A stretch of 59,186 bases of DNA from an uncultured Pelagibacteraceae bacterium. Lineage in GTDB: Bacteria > Pseudomonadota > Alphaproteobacteria > Pelagibacterales > Pelagibacteraceae. Shown here piece by piece: positions 33,484 to 43,426 of the stretch. The notes beneath the pieces were generated by a model. That model was not told the origin of the DNA, searched no databases, and worked only from the letters and a program-made list of their open reading frames with translations. Positions within the stretch are counted from its first letter, which is position 1. The number at the start of each line of letters is the position of its first letter. The position numbers were made by a program, and so were the translations under genes. The stretch lies in contig CACPIK010000001.1 in the NCBI GenBank assembly GCA_902633885.1, positions 1 to 59,186 of the forward strand, read 5' to 3'.

Positions 33484-34311
33484 TTATTTCCATTTTGCCA
33501 CTGGTGGTAATGACATTAATATTGCTTCAACATTTCCATTTGTTTGCAAACCAAACTTTGTTCCTCTATCATAAAGTAGATTAAACTCAACATATCTTCC
33601 TCTTTTTTCATTTTGAATATTTTTTTGATGTTTTGTCCATTTTTTTTTATTTTTTTTCATAATTATATGTCTGAATAAATTTTTAAAATTTATTCCTACC
33701 TCTCTAACAAAAGAAAAATCTTTGACCCAATCTTCTTTTTTGTAATCAAAAAAAATTCCTCCAATGCCTCTGGTTTCTTTTCTGTGTGGCAAATAAAAAT
33801 AGTTATCACACCATTTTTTATATTTTTTATAATAATTTTTATTATGTTTATCGCAGGATTTTTTTAATTCAGTATGAAACCATTTTTCTAATTTTTTGTC
33901 TTCAATACATGGTGTAACATCTATACCTCCTCCAAACCAACCGTGTGTAGTATAAATATATCTAGTATTAAAATGCATTGCTGGAACATGTGGATTTTTC
34001 ATATGCATAACCACAGATATACCTGAAGCCCAAAATTTAGGATTTTTATTTGCTCCAGGAATTTTATTTTTGAATTCTTTTGAAAATTTTCCATAAACCT
34101 CAGAGAAATTTACACCAACTTTTTCAAAGATCTTACCATTTTCAAAAATACGAAATTGTCCTCCTCCTTCTTTTGACTCATTGCCTTTTTCCCAATTAGT
34201 AATTCTAAATAAATTAGAATTTTTTTCTAATTCTTCAATTTCTTGACAAATAACTTCTTGTAATGTCTTAAACCAATTTTTTGTTATTTTTTTTTTTATT
34301 ATTTCATCCAT
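33484..34311 (-). CDS. hemF: Oxygen-dependent coproporphyrinogen III oxidase
   Basis: A 275-residue HemF. Recognisable blocks are [44 protein letters not shown] and the C-terminal [22 protein letters not shown] stretch that ends SLPPVAKWK. It makes protoporphyrinogen IX for heme, which the nearby bc1 and oxidase complexes need. It overlaps trmL by 13 bp and carries an intact 11-base A tract near its start. Confidence 0.97.
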   Translation of the reverse strand: MDEIIKKKITKNWFKTLQEVICQEIEELEKNSNLFRITNWEKGNESKEGGGQFRIFENGKIFEKVGVNFSEVYGKFSKEFKNKIPGANKNPKFWASGISVVMHMKNPHVPAMHFNTRYIYTTHGWFGGGIDVTPCIEDKKLEKWFHTELKKSCDKHNKNYYKKYKKWCDNYFYLPHRKETRGIGGIFFDYKKEDWVKDFSFVREVGINFKNLFRHIIMKKNKKKWTKHQKNIQNEKRGRYVEFNLLYDRGTKFGLQTNGNVEAILMSLPPVAKWK

Positions 34312-34790
34312 AAATAATTTGTTTGCCTTATACTTTCAGATAATACTATTGCTACTGAAGATGACAAATTTAAAGATCTTTTTTTTTCTAACATAGGTAT
34401 TTTAATTTTATTTTTTATTTTTTTATGTATTTTTTCTGGGACTCCAGCGCTTTCTCTTCCAAACAATAAAGTATCATTTTCTCTAAATTTAAAATCAATA
34501 TAATTTTTTTTAGCTTTTGTTGTCATTAATATAATTCTATTATTTTTTTTTTTATAAAAAAATTCATCTGAGTTTTTATAAATCTTAATCATATTCACAT
34601 CTAAATAATCCATTACTACTCTCTTAAAACGTTTATCATTAAATAAAAAACCACATGGTTCAATAATTTCTAATATTGCACCTAAACAAGAGCATGTTCT
34701 GGCGATAGCTGCAGTATTTTGAGGAATATCAGGCTCATAAAGAGCAATTTTTGGTACTGAATTTGGATGTTTGTGTGTCATTGTTGCCAT
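34299..34790 (-). CDS. trmL: tRNA (cytidine(34)-2'-O)-methyltransferase
   Basis: A 163-residue SPOUT methyltransferase. Motifs are YEPDIPQNTAAIARTC near the N-terminus, LLFGRESAGVPE (about residues 109-120) and LNLSSSVAIVLSE near the C-terminus. It modifies the wobble base of tRNA-Leu. An internal ATG at 34781 (MTHKHPN) is an alternative start; neither has a visible ribosome site. Confidence 0.93.
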   Translation of the reverse strand: MATMTHKHPNSVPKIALYEPDIPQNTAAIARTCSCLGAILEIIEPCGFLFNDKRFKRVVMDYLDVNMIKIYKNSDEFFYKKKNNRIILMTTKAKKNYIDFKFRENDTLLFGRESAGVPEKIHKKIKNKIKIPMLEKKRSLNLSSSVAIVLSESIRQTNYLWMK

Positions 34791-34804
34791 GGAAAATTAT
34801 CTTT

Positions 34805-34818
34805 TTTCTTATAAGAAA
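34805..34818. promoter_or_regulatory. 14 bp perfect palindrome between trmL and petA
   Basis: TTTCTTATAAGAAA is a perfect palindrome in the 59 bp divergent gap. Its centre offers TATAAG on both strands, 32 bp from the petA start and about 20 bp from the trmL start. It may be a symmetric -10 region or an operator for the bc1 operon. High A/T content makes chance palindromes more likely. Confidence 0.4.
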
Positions 34819-34849
34819 TCATATATTAAGGGAAAATTAAAACATAAAG

Positions 34850-35368
34850 ATGTCAGATTCTGATAAAAAAAAACCCAATAGAAGAGACTTTATTTTAACC
34901 GCAACTACAGCGGCCGGAGCAGTTGGTATAGGGGCGGCAGTTTGGCCTTTAGTAGATCAAATGAACCCTGATGCTTCGGTAAAAGCTCTTGCAAGTACCG
35001 AAGTAGATGTAAGCTCAATACAGCCAGGACAATCAATAACAGTATTGTGGAGGGGTAAACCAGTTTTTATAAAGAGAAGAACTGAGGACGAGATAAAAAG
35101 TGCTAGATCAGTAGATTTAAAAGATTTGAAGCATCCTGAAAAAGATGAAGATAGGGCAAAAAATCCAGAGTGGTTAGTTATGCTTGGTGTTTGTACTCAT
35201 CTAGGATGCGTGCCTTTAACAGACAAAGGTGATTATAATGCTTGGTTTTGTCCATGTCATGGATCTCACTATGATACTTCAGGCAGGATTAGAAAAGGTC
35301 CAGCGCCAACTAACATGGAAGTTCCTAAATATGAGTTTGTTAATAGTAATACTATAAAAATAGGATAA
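34850..35368 (+). CDS. petA: Ubiquinol-cytochrome c reductase iron-sulfur subunit (Rieske)
   Basis: A 172-residue Rieske protein. The twin-arginine signal/anchor [14 protein letters not shown] starts at residue 11. The 2Fe-2S ligands are Cys115 and His117 (CTHLGC) and Cys134 and His137 (CPCHGSH), with Cys120 and Cys136 as the disulfide. It passes electrons from quinol to cytochrome c1. First gene of petABC. Confidence 0.97.
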   Translation: MSDSDKKKPNRRDFILTATTAAGAVGIGAAVWPLVDQMNPDASVKALASTEVDVSSIQPGQSITVLWRGKPVFIKRRTEDEIKSARSVDLKDLKHPEKDEDRAKNPEWLVMLGVCTHLGCVPLTDKGDYNAWFCPCHGSHYDTSGRIRKGPAPTNMEVPKYEFVNSNTIKIG

Positions 35369-35372
35369 CATA

Positions 35373-36641
35373 ATGAGCGACCACGAATATACTCCTAAGT
35401 CTAAAATTGGAAAATGGTTTAATGATCGTCTACCGTTGCTTACACTTGCAAATCATCTTACTGATTATCCAACTCCAAAAAATTTAAATTATTGGTGGAC
35501 ATTTGGAGGGATTCTAACTTTTTGTTTGATTACACAAATTATTACGGGAGTCATACTTGGAATGCATTATATAGCTCATGCAGATTTAGCTTTCGAGAGT
35601 GTTGAACATATAATGAGAGATGTGAACTATGGGTGGTTAATAAGATATGTTCATGCAAATGGTGCTTCAATGTTTTTTCTTGCGGTTTATATTCATATTT
35701 TTAGAGCTTTATATTATGGCTCATATAAGTCACCAAGAGAAGTTATTTGGATTATAGGAATGATTATTTACTTCTTAATGATGGCGACTGCATTCATGGG
35801 CTATGTTCTGCCATGGGGACAAATGAGTTTTTGGGGAGCTACAGTAATTACAAATTTATTTAGCGCAATTCCTTTAGTTGGGGAAAGTATTACAAATTGG
35901 TTATGGGGAGGTTATTCTGTTGACAATCCTACTCTAACAAGATTTTTTAGTTTACATTATCTTTTTCCTTTTTTAATTTTGGGTTTGGTTGTTCTTCATA
36001 TTTGGGCTCTACATGTTCCAGGAAATAACAATCCAATTGGTATTGATATTAAAAAACCTTCCAATGATACGGTTCCTTTTCATCCATATATCGTAATAAA
36101 AGATTTATTTGCTTTATTGATATTTTTGATTGTGTTTGCTTTTTTTGTGTTTTTTTCTCCTAATATCTTAGGGCATGCGGATAATTACATTGAAGCAAAT
36201 CCTTTAGTTACTCCAGCACATATTGTTCCTGAATGGTATCTACTTCCTTTTTATGCTATTTTAAGATCTGTACCGGATAAATTGCTTGGAGTAATTGCAA
36301 TGTTTGCAGCAATTTTTGTTCTTGTAATTTTACCTTGGCTTGACACATCCAAAGTAAGATCTGCAATATTTAGACCAATTTATAAACAATTCTACTGGTT
36401 TCTAGTTGCTGATGTTTTAATTTTAGGCTATATGGGCGCAATGCCAGCAGAGGGCACCTACCTACTTATCGCAAGAATAGCAACTTTTTACTACTTTGCA
36501 CATTTTATTATAATTCTTCCGTTTCTAGGTTTTAAGGAAAAAACAATAGATTTACCTTTAAACATAACCGAGCCTGTTTTAGGTGGAAATCCGAAACCGG
36601 AAATGACAAAAAATAACTCTAACTTAAAAAGTAATTTGTGA
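35373..36641 (+). CDS. petB: Cytochrome b of the bc1 complex
   Basis: A 422-residue cytochrome b with eight helices. The paired heme histidines lie in [22 protein letters not shown] (shown here in part: VHANGAS and YIHIF) and in the LHYLFPF and [10 protein letters not shown] helices. PEWYLLPFY is the quinol-oxidation site motif. It runs 4 bp after petA and its TGA overlaps the GTG start of petC. Confidence 0.97.
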   Translation: MSDHEYTPKSKIGKWFNDRLPLLTLANHLTDYPTPKNLNYWWTFGGILTFCLITQIITGVILGMHYIAHADLAFESVEHIMRDVNYGWLIRYVHANGASMFFLAVYIHIFRALYYGSYKSPREVIWIIGMIIYFLMMATAFMGYVLPWGQMSFWGATVITNLFSAIPLVGESITNWLWGGYSVDNPTLTRFFSLHYLFPFLILGLVVLHIWALHVPGNNNPIGIDIKKPSNDTVPFHPYIVIKDLFALLIFLIVFAFFVFFSPNILGHADNYIEANPLVTPAHIVPEWYLLPFYAILRSVPDKLLGVIAMFAAIFVLVILPWLDTSKVRSAIFRPIYKQFYWFLVADVLILGYMGAMPAEGTYLLIARIATFYYFAHFIIILPFLGFKEKTIDLPLNITEPVLGGNPKPEMTKNNSNLKSNL

Positions 36642-37420
36642 AAAATTTTTTAAAAATTTTATTTTTATTAACTTTAATAATTAATTTAACTAATAAATCA
36701 CTGTCAGCCGAAAAAGCTCAAGATCCAATAAAAGTAGATTGGTCTTTTAAAAGTTTTTTTGGAAAATTTGATAGAGCATCTCTTCAAAGAGGATATCAAG
36801 TTTATACTGAAGTTTGTGCTTCTTGTCATTCAATGAAATATTTAAGCTATAGAAATCTTGCTGAAAAAGGCGGACCAGAATTTTCTGAGAGTGAAGCCAA
36901 AGCTATAGCGGCAAGTTTTGAGGTAACTGACGGCCCTAATAGTGATGGAGAAATGTTTGAAAGACCTGGAAAATTGTCTGATAAATTTGTTTCACCTTAT
37001 TCAAATATAGAAGAAGCAAAGGTGGCTAATGGCGGAGCATATCCTCCAGATATGTCAGTTTTAGTAAAAGCTAGAAAGGGAGGAGCAAACTATATTTATT
37101 CTGTATTGGTGGGCTACGAAGATCCACCTGAGGGAATAAAATTAGATGATGGAGTTTATTATAATAAATACATGTATGGAAATAAAATTAAAATGTCAGC
37201 CCCCTTGGAAGATGATATCATTGAATATACTGATGGCACTAAAGCTACAAAAGAGCAAATGTCAAAAGATGTAGTAACATTTTTGATGTGGTCAGCTGAA
37301 CCTCATCTAGAAGCTAGACATAAAACAGGATTTAGAGTTATTATTTATTTATTAATTTTGACTGTATTAGTTTACTTCAGTATGAAAAAAATTTGGTCAC
37401 GTATTGAATCTAAAGTTTAA
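36638..37420 (+). CDS. petC: Cytochrome c1
   Basis: A 260-residue cytochrome c1 with a signal peptide (about 1-24), heme-binding CASCH at residues 60-64, the [10 protein letters not shown] signature, and a C-terminal anchor helix (about 233-251) in [14 protein letters not shown]. The sixth ligand Met is likely in NKIKMSAPL. It starts with GTG in a GTGA overlap with petB. The last 24 bp overlap the end of ychF on the opposite strand, the longest convergent overlap in the window. Confidence 0.96.
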   Translation: MKNFLKILFLLTLIINLTNKSLSAEKAQDPIKVDWSFKSFFGKFDRASLQRGYQVYTEVCASCHSMKYLSYRNLAEKGGPEFSESEAKAIAASFEVTDGPNSDGEMFERPGKLSDKFVSPYSNIEEAKVANGGAYPPDMSVLVKARKGGANYIYSVLVGYEDPPEGIKLDDGVYYNKYMYGNKIKMSAPLEDDIIEYTDGTKATKEQMSKDVVTFLMWSAEPHLEARHKTGFRVIIYLLILTVLVYFSMKKIWSRIESKV

Positions 37421-38473
37421 TATGTCTCCATCTTTTACAATATAGTCTTTACCTTCTAATCTCATTTTTCCTGCTTCTTTAGATTTTATCCAACCATTAT
37501 TTTTTATAAAATCATCGTACGAAACTGTTTCTGCTCTTATGAATCCCTTTTCAAAATCTGTATGTATTTCTCCAGCAGCTTTAGGTGCAGTAGAATTTTT
37601 TGTTATAGTCCATGCCCTTGATTCTTCCGGACCAGAAGTAAAAAAAGTTTGAAGAGAAAGTAAATCATATCCTTTTTTTATTAATACATTTAAACCAGTA
37701 AAATTAATTTTTAACATTTTCATATAATTTACCTTTTCTTTTTCATCACTAAGTTGATTTATTTGATTTTCTATATCTGCTGAAATAATTAATGTATTTT
37801 TTTGTCCAAATTTATTAATAAAATTTTCAGTATAATTGTTTCCTTTTTCTATACTTTCCTCATCTACATTGCATACAAAAAGCTTAGGTTTGGTTGATAA
37901 TAGACCAATATTTTTTAAATCTTTTTTTTCAAATTCTTCATCTAGAAGACTTAATTCTTTATTGTTATTAATGATTTCCATAACTTTTTCTAGTAATTTT
38001 CTTTGCTTTTCATCAACATTTTTTTTGTTTTTTTTATCAAGTCTTTTTTGAATTGACTCTAAATCTGCCAACTTCATTTCAGTTTCTATAATTTCAAGAT
38101 CTCTAATTGGATCTACAGTTGAGTTCACATTTTGAATATCATCAGAGTCAAAGCATCTAATCATATGAATAATTGCATCTACTTCTCTTATATGAGATAA
38201 AAATTTATTTCCCAAACCTTCACCTTTAGATGCCCCTTCCACCAAACCTGCTATATCTACAAAAGAGATAGTTGTATAAATTTTTTTTTTAGAATTTGAT
38301 ATTGAGACTAATTTATCTAACCTAATATCTGGCACAGGTACCAATCCTATATTTGGATCAATAGTACAAAATGGAAAGTTTTCAGCTTGAGCTTTGCTTG
38401 AGTTTGTTAACGCGTTAAACAAAGTAGACTTGCCAACATTCGGTAAGCCAACAATACCGCATTTAAAACCCAT
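37397..38473 (-). CDS. ychF: Redox-regulated ATPase YchF
   Basis: A 358-residue Obg-family P-loop protein. G1 is GLPNVGKSTLFNAL, G3 is DIAGLVEGASKGEGLGN, and the G4 position reads CNVDEES in place of NKxD, which gives YchF its preference for ATP. The C-terminal TGS domain begins near LLSLQTFFTSGP. It is thought to act at the ribosome. It follows pth with no gap. Confidence 0.97.
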   Translation of the reverse strand: MGFKCGIVGLPNVGKSTLFNALTNSSKAQAENFPFCTIDPNIGLVPVPDIRLDKLVSISNSKKKIYTTISFVDIAGLVEGASKGEGLGNKFLSHIREVDAIIHMIRCFDSDDIQNVNSTVDPIRDLEIIETEMKLADLESIQKRLDKKNKKNVDEKQRKLLEKVMEIINNNKELSLLDEEFEKKDLKNIGLLSTKPKLFVCNVDEESIEKGNNYTENFINKFGQKNTLIISADIENQINQLSDEKEKVNYMKMLKINFTGLNVLIKKGYDLLSLQTFFTSGPEESRAWTITKNSTAPKAAGEIHTDFEKGFIRAETVSYDDFIKNNGWIKSKEAGKMRLEGKDYIVKDGDILNFRFNT

Positions 38474-39034
38474 TTAATTATTATTTACTGTACTTGAAAA
38501 TAAGTCTAATTTTTTATCAATTAATATTGAAATAGAATTAATAATATTATTAGTAATTGTTTCTAAGTGTTCTTTTTCATCTTCATTGAAGTCATTTAAA
38601 ACATAATCTGAGGTCGATATTTTATTATCTGGTTTTCCTATTCCAATTCTTACTCTTGAATATTCTTTTCCTATAAATTTATCAATAGAAGCTATACCAT
38701 TGTGGCCCGCGCTTGAACCTCCAAATTTTGCTTTTATTTTTCCAAATTCAACATCTAAATCATCATGAAATACAATTACATCTTCAGGATCTATTTTAAA
38801 ATACTCTAATAATTCTCTAATACAGATTCCTGAATTATTCATAAATGTGAGAGGTTTTATTGCATATATTTTTTTCTCTCCAATATTTCCAGTTGTAAGT
38901 AGACCTTTAAATTTTGGTTTTTGTTTTGATAATCCAAATTTTTGATTTATTGCATCTACAATTTTAAAACCAATATTATGTCTATTATTTTGACTATTAG
39001 GAGTGGGATTTCCTAAACCAACAAGCAACAACAT
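38474..39034 (-). CDS. pth: Peptidyl-tRNA hydrolase
   Basis: A 186-residue Pth. LLVGLGNPTPNSQNNRHNIGF carries the catalytic His at about residue 22 (partial motif RHNIGF); PLTFMNNSG and FHDDLDVEFGKIK hold the conserved Asn and Asp; GGSSAGHNGI follows. It frees tRNAs from stalled peptidyl-tRNA. It lies between rplY and ychF, a widely conserved order. Confidence 0.97.
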   Translation of the reverse strand: MLLLVGLGNPTPNSQNNRHNIGFKIVDAINQKFGLSKQKPKFKGLLTTGNIGEKKIYAIKPLTFMNNSGICIRELLEYFKIDPEDVIVFHDDLDVEFGKIKAKFGGSSAGHNGIASIDKFIGKEYSRVRIGIGKPDNKISTSDYVLNDFNEDEKEHLETITNNIINSISILIDKKLDLFSSTVNNN

Positions 39035-39070
39035 ATTAATTTAAATTTGTGAAATTTTCACGATTGATTA

Positions 39071-39796
39071 TTACTTTTTCTCTGATGATGCTTTATCTTC
39101 TACTTTTTTTGATTTATCACCTTCAGATTTATCAGTTTCCTCTGCTGGTTTTTCTGCACCTGCTGCTGCTGTTTCCGTACCTTCTTCTGCAGCTTCTCCC
39201 TCTGCACCTTCTGCTGCTGGTTTTTCCGGCTCTTTAACAACTGTAGGAGCTGCTACGGTTGCTATAACAAAGTCTCTTCCTTGTATCGTGGGTGTAACAT
39301 TTTCAGGTAATTTTATTGATGAGATCTTTATACTTGATCCTATATCTAAACCATCTAAATCAACAGTAAGTTCTGTTGGAATATTTTCAGTTGGACATTT
39401 TAGCTCAACTTTACGTCTAACAATATTAAGAACTCCTCCTCTTTTTAAACCTGGAGATAATTCGTTATTAATAAATTTAACAGGTATTTCTAAAATAATT
39501 TTTGAGCCTTCTACAATTCTTAAGAAATCAATATGTATTGGTTCATCCGAAATTGTGTGAAAATCTATGTTTCTTGGAAGAACTTTTTGTTCTTTTCCGT
39601 CCAAATTTATTAAAATTACATTTGAAAGAAAATTTTCTTTGTTAACTAAAATTTTTACCTCTTTTTTAGAAATTGAGATTTTTTCATTAGGATTTTCTCC
39701 ACCATAAATAATGCCAGGCACTTCACCATTATTTCTCAAAGCATTAACTTGGCCCTTTGTTTTAGTTTTTCTAATTGTTGCTTGTATTAAACTCAT
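39071..39796 (-). CDS. rplY: 50S ribosomal protein L25 (CTC type)
   Basis: A 241-residue L25 of the long CTC form: 5S rRNA-binding domain to about residue 95 (with VPGIIYGGENP and HIDFLRI), a TL5-like beta domain to about 190, then a low-complexity tail of about 50 residues rich in Ala, Glu and Lys. The tail is the most G+C-rich coding stretch nearby. It binds 5S rRNA in the large subunit. Confidence 0.95.
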   Translation of the reverse strand: MSLIQATIRKTKTKGQVNALRNNGEVPGIIYGGENPNEKISISKKEVKILVNKENFLSNVILINLDGKEQKVLPRNIDFHTISDEPIHIDFLRIVEGSKIILEIPVKFINNELSPGLKRGGVLNIVRRKVELKCPTENIPTELTVDLDGLDIGSSIKISSIKLPENVTPTIQGRDFVIATVAAPTVVKEPEKPAAEGAEGEAAEEGTETAAAGAEKPAEETDKSEGDKSKKVEDKASSEKK

Positions 39797-39839
39797 AAAG
39801 TGGTGGGTTTTTAACTGATGAATGTAAATTTTACAAGAA

Positions 39840-40772
39840 TTATTTAAAAAGATCTGACACTGAAGTAGAGTTAGAAATCCTTTTTATAGCCTCTGCTAAC
39901 AAATTTGATATAGACAATACCTCTATATTTCTTACTTTTTTTAACTTATTTGAGCTGTCTATAGTATCAGTAATAACACAATTTTTAATTTTTGATTTTT
40001 TAATTTTAACAATTGCATCATTGCTTAAAACTCCATGGGTGGCATAAACATGAACTTCTTTTGCACCTCTTTTTTTTAAAGCATCTGCTGCGTTTACAAT
40101 TGTTCCACCTGAATCAATAATATCGTCAACCATTATGCATATTTTATCTTTAACATTTCCAATTACATTCATCACTTGAGATTTACCCGGCGCAGGTCTT
40201 CTTTTGTCAATTATTGCTAATCCAACATCTAGCTTTCTTCCTAAGGCCCTTGCCCTTTCAACACCACCAACATCGGGTGCAACACAAATTAAGTTTTTGC
40301 TTTTTATTTTTTTTTTAATATGTCTTGAGAAAATTGGTGTTGCAAAAAGATTGTCTACTGGAATGTCAAAAAAACCTTGTATTTGTCCTGAGTGTAAATC
40401 AACTGTTACAATTCGATCTGCTCCAGCGTTTGTAATTAAATTTGAAACTAATTTTGCTGATATAGAAGTTCTAGGAACAACTTTTCGATCCTGTCTAGCA
40501 TATCCAAAATAAGGTATAACTGCAGTAATATTTTTTGCTGATGATCTTCTCAAAGCATCTATGCATAAAAGAAGTTCCATTAAATTATCATTTGCTGGAG
40601 AAGAAACTGACTGGATAATAAATATACTGTTACCTCTTATATTTTCGTTTATCTCAACATAAATCTCACCATCAGAAAATTTTCTAATACTAGAATTAAC
40701 AATTTTATTTTTGAGATTTTTAGATATTTTTTCACTTAGATCTTTATTGCTATTTCCTGTGAGAATTTTCAT
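39840..40772 (-). CDS. prs: Ribose-phosphate pyrophosphokinase
   Basis: A 310-residue PRPP synthetase. Landmarks are FSDGEIYVEI, GYARQDRKV, TVDLHSGQIQGFFDIPVD and the PRPP loop MVDDIIDSGGTIV. It makes PRPP for nucleotides, histidine and tryptophan. It is followed by rplY after 43 bp with no strong hairpin seen. Confidence 0.97.
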   Translation of the reverse strand: MKILTGNSNKDLSEKISKNLKNKIVNSSIRKFSDGEIYVEINENIRGNSIFIIQSVSSPANDNLMELLLCIDALRRSSAKNITAVIPYFGYARQDRKVVPRTSISAKLVSNLITNAGADRIVTVDLHSGQIQGFFDIPVDNLFATPIFSRHIKKKIKSKNLICVAPDVGGVERARALGRKLDVGLAIIDKRRPAPGKSQVMNVIGNVKDKICIMVDDIIDSGGTIVNAADALKKRGAKEVHVYATHGVLSNDAIVKIKKSKIKNCVITDTIDSSNKLKKVRNIEVLSISNLLAEAIKRISNSTSVSDLFK

Positions 40773-40784
40773 TTTTATGAATAT

Positions 40785-41537
40785 TTATTTAATCATGATT
40801 ATAGATATATTTCTACCATAGTCATCTAATTTTTTTTTTTGTGAACGTCTGGCACTAAACAATTTATTTTTTGATAAATATGTATCTTTCCTTACAATTT
40901 CTATGTTTTGAACCCCCATATTTATTAGATCACTTTTGATATATTCGCTCAAGCTGAAAAATATTTTATTTTTTTTAATATGAAAAAATTTTTTGTTCAT
41001 TTTGTTCTTATTTAAAAACTTATTCAAAAAATCTTTTTTTACCTCATAGCTGTTTTTTCCAATGCAAGGACCTATAACGGCAATTAAATTTTTTAAATTA
41101 CAACCTTTTGACTTAAATTTATTTAATGTTTTTGATATTATTTTTTTGTATGCTCCTTTCCATCCAGCATGAGTAGCACTAATTAAATTATTAGCTGGGT
41201 CATAAATGAAAACTGGAGCACAATCTGCAGTAAGAATTCCTAATGCCACATTTTTTCTATTAGTTATAATAGAGTCACCAATCAATTTCCTTTTAGGATT
41301 TTTATAAAGATTATGAACTATATTACTATGAACTTGTTTTAACAAAACAAGATTTTTTTTAGAACAACCAATTTTTTTACAAACTTTATGCAAATTTTTA
41401 TTAATATTTATTCTTTTATCTTTTGATCCAATGCCACAATTTAAGCTTCTGTATACTCCTTTAGAAAAACCACCTTTTTGGCTGAAGAAACTATGTTTAA
41501 TATTTTTAAATTTTGCAAGTTTTGTTGAGTAATACAT
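40785..41537 (-). CDS. pgeF: Peptidoglycan editing factor PgeF (DUF152)
   Basis: A 250-residue YfiH/PgeF family protein with its three metal-site blocks: LKQVHSNIV, LTADCAPVFIYD and ATHAGWKGAYKKI. The family is related to polyphenol oxidases and in E. coli removes wrongly placed serine in peptidoglycan stems. It overlaps midA by 1 bp and contains an intact 11-base A tract near its C-terminus. Confidence 0.93.
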   Translation of the reverse strand: MYYSTKLAKFKNIKHSFFSQKGGFSKGVYRSLNCGIGSKDKRININKNLHKVCKKIGCSKKNLVLLKQVHSNIVHNLYKNPKRKLIGDSIITNRKNVALGILTADCAPVFIYDPANNLISATHAGWKGAYKKIISKTLNKFKSKGCNLKNLIAVIGPCIGKNSYEVKKDFLNKFLNKNKMNKKFFHIKKNKIFFSLSEYIKSDLINMGVQNIEIVRKDTYLSKNKLFSARRSQKKKLDDYGRNISIIMIK

Positions 41538-42616
41538 TACTTAAATCCTAAAAAATTACTTTTGCTGCTATTAAATGCAAATATTACCTTAAATAAGCTT
41601 CCCATTAAATCTTTATGAAGTAGTCGATTTAAAGTTAATGACATGTAATTCTTTTCTTGTTGTGTCATTTTTTTTTCTAAAATTTTTGCTCTTTGGATAA
41701 TACCCATTTTTTCTAAGAAAAATTTTTGAGACACAATATCCTTAACTTTCAATTTTTTTGCTAAAAAATACTCTTTTAAAAGTCTAAAATTTACTAAGTA
41801 AGTAATATCTACTCTACCTAAATTTTTAAGAAGACTGTTTATATTTATTTTTTTATTTTTTATTACTGCTTGTAAAGTACTTTTATTAGCTTGATTTAGA
41901 TATCCATAATCAATTAATATAATTCCACCTGTAAGCTCAGAAATTTTATTAACTATTTTATCTAATTCTTCAAAGCCAATTTTTGGATACTCAATAAAAT
42001 TCAAATTTTTTAAAGTTTTATAAGATTTAATTTGCGACAATTCTCTTGAAGGCACTTTACGGTAAGTTTCATCTAACTCAGTTTTTTGATTAATAAAATA
42101 AAATTTTTCATATATATTTTTTTTAAAATAAGAATATTGCTTAATAGGTATAGCATCAAAGAATTCATTGCCAAAAAAAATAATAGGTCCATTTTTGATT
42201 GATTTAAAGTTTCTAATCCATTTTACTCTGGAATTATTAATTTTTTTAATTTGTACTTTTTTTAACAAATCACTTTTCTCATATAAATAGATTTTTATTG
42301 CTTTACTAAATTCAGGAAAATTTTTTATAGTATCTACTAAAACCTTTGTTAAACTTCCATCTCCGGGACCAAGTTCAACATAGTTAAAAACTTTTGGTTT
42401 TCCTAATTTTTCCCAAGAAGATATAAGCCAAATTGTAATAATTTCAGAAAATAAATTTGAAATAGTTGGCGAGGTAATAAAATCACCTTGCTTACCAAAA
42501 GGAATATTTTTTGAATAATAGCCTAAATCTGGATGATAAAGAGCTTTGTCGATAAATTTATCTACAGCTATTAATTTATCTGTTTTTAAATCAAATATTT
42601 TAAAATTATGTTTCAT
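41537..42616 (-). CDS. MidA/NDUFAF7 family SAM-dependent methyltransferase
   Basis: A 359-residue member of the DUF185 family. Diagnostic stretches are YHPDLGYYS, GDFITSPTISNLFSEI and the AdoMet loop YVELGPGDGSLTKVL (about residues 81-95), plus FFGNEFFDAIPIKQ. The mitochondrial homologue NDUFAF7 methylates an arginine in complex I, and a role in complex I assembly is possible here too. It lies between lgt and pgeF, an arrangement common in alphaproteobacteria. Confidence 0.9.
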   Translation of the reverse strand: MKHNFKIFDLKTDKLIAVDKFIDKALYHPDLGYYSKNIPFGKQGDFITSPTISNLFSEIITIWLISSWEKLGKPKVFNYVELGPGDGSLTKVLVDTIKNFPEFSKAIKIYLYEKSDLLKKVQIKKINNSRVKWIRNFKSIKNGPIIFFGNEFFDAIPIKQYSYFKKNIYEKFYFINQKTELDETYRKVPSRELSQIKSYKTLKNLNFIEYPKIGFEELDKIVNKISELTGGIILIDYGYLNQANKSTLQAVIKNKKININSLLKNLGRVDITYLVNFRLLKEYFLAKKLKVKDIVSQKFFLEKMGIIQRAKILEKKMTQQEKNYMSLTLNRLLHKDLMGSLFKVIFAFNSSKSNFLGFK

Positions 42617-43376
42617 TTTTTTTTTTAAAATAAATTATAATTCCTGCTAAAATCATAAATGTACTTAGTAACATTCCCATACTAATGGGCCCTAAAAGAT
42701 ATCCTAAGTGTATATCAGGCTCTCTAAAAAATTCTGAAAAAATTCTAAAAGATCCATAAAAAATTAGAAACATATATGAACAAGTTCCAACATTATTTTT
42801 TTTTCTAAAAAAAAATATATTCATAATTATAAATAAAATAATTCCTTCCAAAAATGCCTCATATAATTGTGATGGATGTCTTAAATTATTGTCAAAGTTG
42901 GGAAAAACAACTCCCCAATTGGAACTTGTAACTTTTCCTATCAGTTCACCGTTTATAAAGTTTGCTATTCTACCAAAAAAAATTCCAATAGGTGCAGTGA
43001 CGGCAACTAAATCTAAAAAAATAAAAATTTCTTTATTATTTTTTTTTGAAAAAAAATAACTAGCTATAATTATGCCCATCAAGGCACCATGAAATGACAT
43101 TCCGCCATTCCAAATCATAAAAATTTCAATTGGATTTTTTAAAAAATATGAGAAATTATAAAAAAATACATAACCCAATCTCCCACCTCCGATAATTCCA
43201 ATAATTATATATGTAATATAATCTTCAAAGAGTTTTTTTAATATTTCATCCTTAATTAGAGTTTTTCTACAGTATATCCAACCAAATATAAGCCCAAAAA
43301 TATATGCCAAAGAATACCACCTTATTTCTAGAGAAAATAATTGAAGTGCTACAGGGTCAAAATTATTGATAAACAT
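42606..43376 (-). CDS. lgt: Prolipoprotein diacylglyceryl transferase
   Basis: A 256-residue Lgt with seven helices. The catalytic stretch is GRIANFINGELIGK (about residues 134-147), with GMSFHGALMG before it and LRHPSQLYEA after. It attaches diacylglycerol to the lipobox cysteine of lipoproteins in the inner membrane. It heads the leftward run to ychF and overlaps midA by 11 bp. Confidence 0.97.
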   Translation of the reverse strand: MFINNFDPVALQLFSLEIRWYSLAYIFGLIFGWIYCRKTLIKDEILKKLFEDYITYIIIGIIGGGRLGYVFFYNFSYFLKNPIEIFMIWNGGMSFHGALMGIIIASYFFSKKNNKEIFIFLDLVAVTAPIGIFFGRIANFINGELIGKVTSSNWGVVFPNFDNNLRHPSQLYEAFLEGIILFIIMNIFFFRKKNNVGTCSYMFLIFYGSFRIFSEFFREPDIHLGYLLGPISMGMLLSTFMILAGIIIYFKKKNET

Positions 43377-43399
43377 TAATAAATTTTAGTATAAATATT

Positions 43400-43411
43400 A
43401 AATTATAATTT
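43400..43411. promoter_or_regulatory. Symmetric -10 region between lgt and ubiK
   Basis: AAATTATAATTT is a perfect palindrome that holds a consensus TATAAT on each strand, 18 bp from the ubiK start and 26 bp from the lgt start. It may serve divergent transcription. No well-spaced -35 elements are clear; a TTGACA on the minus strand (43428-43433) is 20 bp away. Confidence 0.4.
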
Positions 43412-43426
43412 TGTTAATTAATTTTT

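Noticed and set aside
39049..39237. A 62-codon Leu-rich forward frame at the end of rplY
   Set aside because: It is antisense to the low-complexity Ala/Glu tail of L25, which explains its Leu/Phe richness.
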